Assembly (NCBI RefSeq): GCF_026183895.1
Contig: NZ_JAPFQI010000001.1
Span: 711,510-775,509 of the forward strand
From: Sabulicella glaciei
GTDB lineage: Bacteria > Pseudomonadota > Alphaproteobacteria > Acetobacterales > Acetobacteraceae
DNA length: 64,000 nucleotides
Direction of reading: 5' to 3'
In this document: positions 61,731 through 64,000 of the stretch, one piece after another
How positions within the stretch are numbered: the stretch's first letter is position 1
Layout of the letters: each line of letters begins with the position of its first letter
Program-made: the position numbers and the translations under genes
Notes under the pieces: generated by a model
Seen by the model: the letters and a program-made list of their open reading frames with translations, nothing else
Told to the model about the DNA's origin: nothing
Database searches by the model: none

Positions 61731-63008
61731 TTACCAGCCCAGCCAGTCGCGGCGGCGCTCGAGATTGACCGTCGTCACCGGCTCCAGCCGCATGGTGCCG
61801 TTGCGCATCAGTTCATCCACGCTGGCCTGGGTCGTGTCGCCCTGCACCACCGAGCGGTAGAGCGCGACGGCGAGCGTGCCGCGATGGTCCTCGTTCGAGA
61901 AGTTGGAGGGCGCGCAGACTCCCTGGAATCCTTCGGGCACCCAATCGCGCCGGGCATAGAAGCCATCGCGGATGCGTTCCCCGGTGATCTGGCCACCATT
62001 GGCCGCCGCCGTCTCCATCGCCTCGACCATCAGCATCGCCGCGCAGACCCCGGCGAGGTAGTGCACAGGACGGTAGGCATTGCCCGCCTGGTCGCTCATA
62101 CGCGAGATGGCACGGACCTGGTTCATGCCAGGCGCATCCTGGCCCCAGACTGCCGCGGTGCGTACAGGGAAGACTACGCCATTCGCCGCGGCACCGGCGG
62201 CCTTCATCGCGTTCTCATCCATTCCCCACACATTGCCGAGAAACTGCGCCTGCACGCCCACCGTCTGGCACGCCCGCAGGACGGAAATGTTGGAGCCGGC
62301 GGTGTTGCCGAGATAGGCGTAGTTCGCGCCCTGATTCCGCAGCGTGAGGCACTGGGCGGTGTAGTCACCCGGCGTCAGCGCGAACTGGATGGCGGGCAGC
62401 ACCTCGAAGCCGAGTTCCTGCGCCAGGGCCTCGCCCGCCGCCTTGGGCGAGTTCGGATAGGGATGGTTGGCGCCCATGTGGACGTATTTCGGCCGCCCTT
62501 GCTGGCCGCGCCGCTGCCAGTCGTCGCGTGCCCACATCAGCATGGCGCGCAATGCGTCGCTGTAGGAAGGACCGTAGAAGAAGTTGAACGGTGCGGCCTT
62601 GTCGGCGCGTGGGGCACGTCCCGTCGGGTCGGTCAGCGCGGCGGAATAGGAGCCGGAGATGTAGGGAACGCGGTCGCGCGTGTTGAAGGTGATCAGCGCC
62701 TCGGTGTCCACCGTGCCCCAGCCCTGAATCGCGACCGGACGCTCACGGCCCATCCAGGACTGGTACTGGCTGATGGCGCGCGGCGCCTGGTAGCCGTAAT
62801 CCACCGTCATCACGTTCATCGGACGACCGCCGACGCGGCGATTGGCGTTCACCCAGGCCAGCGCATCCTGCACGCCGCGCCCGTAGGGCACGCCGACATC
62901 CGAGGTTGCGCCCGAGTAATCCGCGATATGCCCAACCTGGATGGGCGCCTGCGCCAGCGCGGGGCTCGCCCCCAAGGCCAGCGCGGCCGCGAGAAGGGTC
63001 TTCTTCAT
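61731..63008 (-). CDS. Branched-chain-type ABC transporter substrate-binding protein
   Basis: 425-aa periplasmic receptor of the Liv/HAAT family. Signal peptide MKKTLLAAALALGASPALA, then IQVGHIADYSGATSDVGVPYG, the usual first strand and loop of the fold, and GNVWGMDEN in the second lobe. Longer than LivJ (about 345 aa mature), like receptors for acids and amides rather than amino acids. It sits between LivM-like and LivF-like genes, an order that points to the HAAT subfamily with ligase neighbours. Confidence 0.91.
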   Translation of the reverse strand: MKKTLLAAALALGASPALAQAPIQVGHIADYSGATSDVGVPYGRGVQDALAWVNANRRVGGRPMNVMTVDYGYQAPRAISQYQSWMGRERPVAIQGWGTVDTEALITFNTRDRVPYISGSYSAALTDPTGRAPRADKAAPFNFFYGPSYSDALRAMLMWARDDWQRRGQQGRPKYVHMGANHPYPNSPKAAGEALAQELGFEVLPAIQFALTPGDYTAQCLTLRNQGANYAYLGNTAGSNISVLRACQTVGVQAQFLGNVWGMDENAMKAAGAAANGVVFPVRTAAVWGQDAPGMNQVRAISRMSDQAGNAYRPVHYLAGVCAAMLMVEAMETAAANGGQITGERIRDGFYARRDWVPEGFQGVCAPSNFSNEDHRGTLAVALYRSVVQGDTTQASVDELMRNGTMRLEPVTTVNLERRRDWLGW

Positions 63009-63032
63009 GGACGTGTCCTCCGGATTTCTTGC

Positions 63033-64000
63033 TTAGTGTGAGTAGGGGTAAAGCTTCCAATAGGCCTTGATCAACCGCCATCGCCGGGCCAGCCCGTCAG
63101 GCTCGAAGATCAGGAATAGGATGATGGCGGCGCCGATCGCCATCTCGCGCAGGAAGTTCAGCGAGTTGCCGAGGTTCAGCGCCCGGTCCAGCGCACCGCC
63201 CTGCAGCGCCTGCGCCGCGCTCTGCACCGCTTCGGGCATCAGCACCATGAAGGCCGCGCCCATCAGCGAGCCCATGACCGAACCCAACCCACCGATGATG
63301 ACCATGGCGAGGAACTGGATGGAGAAGAGGATGTTGAATGCCTCGACGCTCACGAACAGGATGTAGTGCGCGTAGAGCGCGCCACCGATGCCCGCGTAGA
63401 AGGAGGCGATGCCGAAAGACAGGGTGCGGTAATAGGCGAGGTTGATCCCCATCACCTCCGCCGAAAGATAGTGGTCTCGCACGGCGACCAGGGCACGCCC
63501 GTCCCGCGACCGCATGAGGTTCGCGGCCATCACGTACATGATCACGGCCCAGGCGAGCACGACGTAGAAATACGTCTCCTCGCGGTCGAAGCGGAAGCCG
63601 AAGAGCGAAAAATTCTCGGTCACCTGCCCCGCGACCCCGCCAGAGAACCACCGGGCACGGGCAAAGAAGTCCTCCAGGATGAACTGTGCCGCCAGCGTCG
63701 CGATGGCGAGGTAGAGACCCTTCAGTCGAGCGGCCGGCAGGCCGAAGACGAGGCCGACAAACGCGGTGACAATGCCCGCCAGTGGAATGGCCAGCGCCAC
63801 CGGAACGCCCAGCTTCGCGAAACCGGCCGACGCGAACGCGCCAAAGCCGAAAAAGGCCGCGTGGCCGATGGAGATCTGTCCCGTGAAACCGACCAGGATG
63901 TTGAGGCCCAGCGCCGCGATGCCGAGGAAGCCGATCTGGATCAGCAATGACAGCTCGTATCGCCCGAACACAAGCGGCGCGAGGCAGAGCAGCGCCAACC
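63033..64000 (-). CDS. Branched-chain-type ABC transporter permease (LivM-like), 5' end outside window
   Basis: At least 321 residues of an inner-membrane permease; the frame is open to the right edge. The first internal start codon is a TTG at 63998, too weak and too close to the first helix to be trusted, so the true start lies beyond 64000. Family landmarks: LGLNILVGFTGQISIGHAAFFGFGAF, RSRDGRALVAVRDHYLSAEVMGIN (the ATPase-contact loop) and VIIGGLGSVMGSLMGAAF. LivH- and LivG-like genes are expected further right. It precedes the receptor gene by 24 bp. Confidence 0.92.
   Translation of the reverse strand, partial: LALLCLAPLVFGRYELSLLIQIGFLGIAALGLNILVGFTGQISIGHAAFFGFGAFASAGFAKLGVPVALAIPLAGIVTAFVGLVFGLPAARLKGLYLAIATLAAQFILEDFFARARWFSGGVAGQVTENFSLFGFRFDREETYFYVVLAWAVIMYVMAANLMRSRDGRALVAVRDHYLSAEVMGINLAYYRTLSFGIASFYAGIGGALYAHYILFVSVEAFNILFSIQFLAMVIIGGLGSVMGSLMGAAFMVLMPEAVQSAAQALQGGALDRALNLGNSLNFLREMAIGAAIILFLIFEPDGLARRWRLIKAYWKLYPYSH

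Noticed and set aside
60996-63041. Plus-strand open frame of 681 codons opposite the LivF and receptor genes
   Set aside because: Antisense shadow of two well-defined transporter genes; composition rich in His, Arg and Gly and no domain.

Overview
The window is GC-rich DNA packed with coding sequence. It looks like the chromosome of an alphaproteobacterium, most likely of the Rhodospirillales/Acetobacteraceae (Roseomonas-like). That placement is an inference from GC content, the fused SecDF, Bug-type solute receptors, many CoA-transferase/acyl-CoA dehydrogenase clusters and an AcpXL-type acyl carrier protein; no rRNA or other phylogenetic anchor is present. I count 60 protein genes (two cut by the window edges) and one tRNA. 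No gap between genes exceeds about 135 bp, and I saw no insertion sequence, prophage, CRISPR array or plasmid origin. Many starts overlap the previous stop by 1-4 bp, so long operons dominate.

Layout. 1-5.4 kb: end of tyrS, a tandem pair of N-acyl-D-amino-acid-deacylase-type amidohydrolases, and a convergent Gfo/Idh/MocA oxidoreductase. 5.5-9.1 kb: secDF fused as one gene, with a divergent EAL protein 3 bp behind it. 9.1-20.1 kb, minus strand: RraA-like protein and a hot-dog thioesterase, then (after a hairpin and a probable promoter) a YtcJ-type amidohydrolase, a complete Dpp/Opp-type ABC importer, a second metal-dependent deaminase/hydrolase and an iron-type alcohol dehydrogenase. This appears to be an import-and-degrade operon for an unknown amide or N-heterocyclic compound. 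20.2-24.8 kb: OprB-like porin, AlkA-type glycosylase, aminotransferase, hemN. 24.8-28.6 kb: MBL-fold hydrolase, two small exported proteins, an EnvZ/OmpR-type two-component system and tRNA-Leu(CAA). 28.6-34.5 kb: Crp/Fnr regulator, a short degenerate HWE-kinase-like ATPase domain, an acpXL-fabZ-fabF2-fabF1 cluster (very-long-chain acyl synthesis for lipid A), then a histidine kinase with an ethylene-receptor-type membrane domain. 34.4-37.5 kb: leuC-leuD-leuB.

37.6-45 kb, plus strand: SDR, acyl-CoA dehydrogenase, APH-type kinase, DUF6285 protein, CoA-transferase, second acyl-CoA dehydrogenase, Bug receptor and 2,4-dienoyl-CoA-reductase-like SDR. The first four parallel the Lva pathway for 4-hydroxyacids. 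45-49 kb: a COG2509-type FAD protein and an AMP-ligase, divergent from another SDR. 49-52.5 kb: exported PPC-like protein, TIGR04282-type glycosyltransferase, a mercuric-reductase-like flavoprotein with a TVP38 membrane protein, and a PsiF-like protein. 52.5-54.6 kb: DUF882 peptidase and YcbB-type L,D-transpeptidase. 54.7-64 kb, minus strand: a branched-chain-type ABC importer (LivM, receptor, LivF) followed by an acyl-CoA synthetase, isovaleryl-CoA dehydrogenase and both methylcrotonyl-CoA carboxylase subunits. This joins uptake to the leucine/isovalerate catabolic route.

The points I find most noteworthy are the ethylene-receptor-like HWE kinase beside the lipid-A acyl cluster, the catalytically empty HWE-like fragment at the other end of that cluster, and the Lva-like kinase/dehydrogenase operon.
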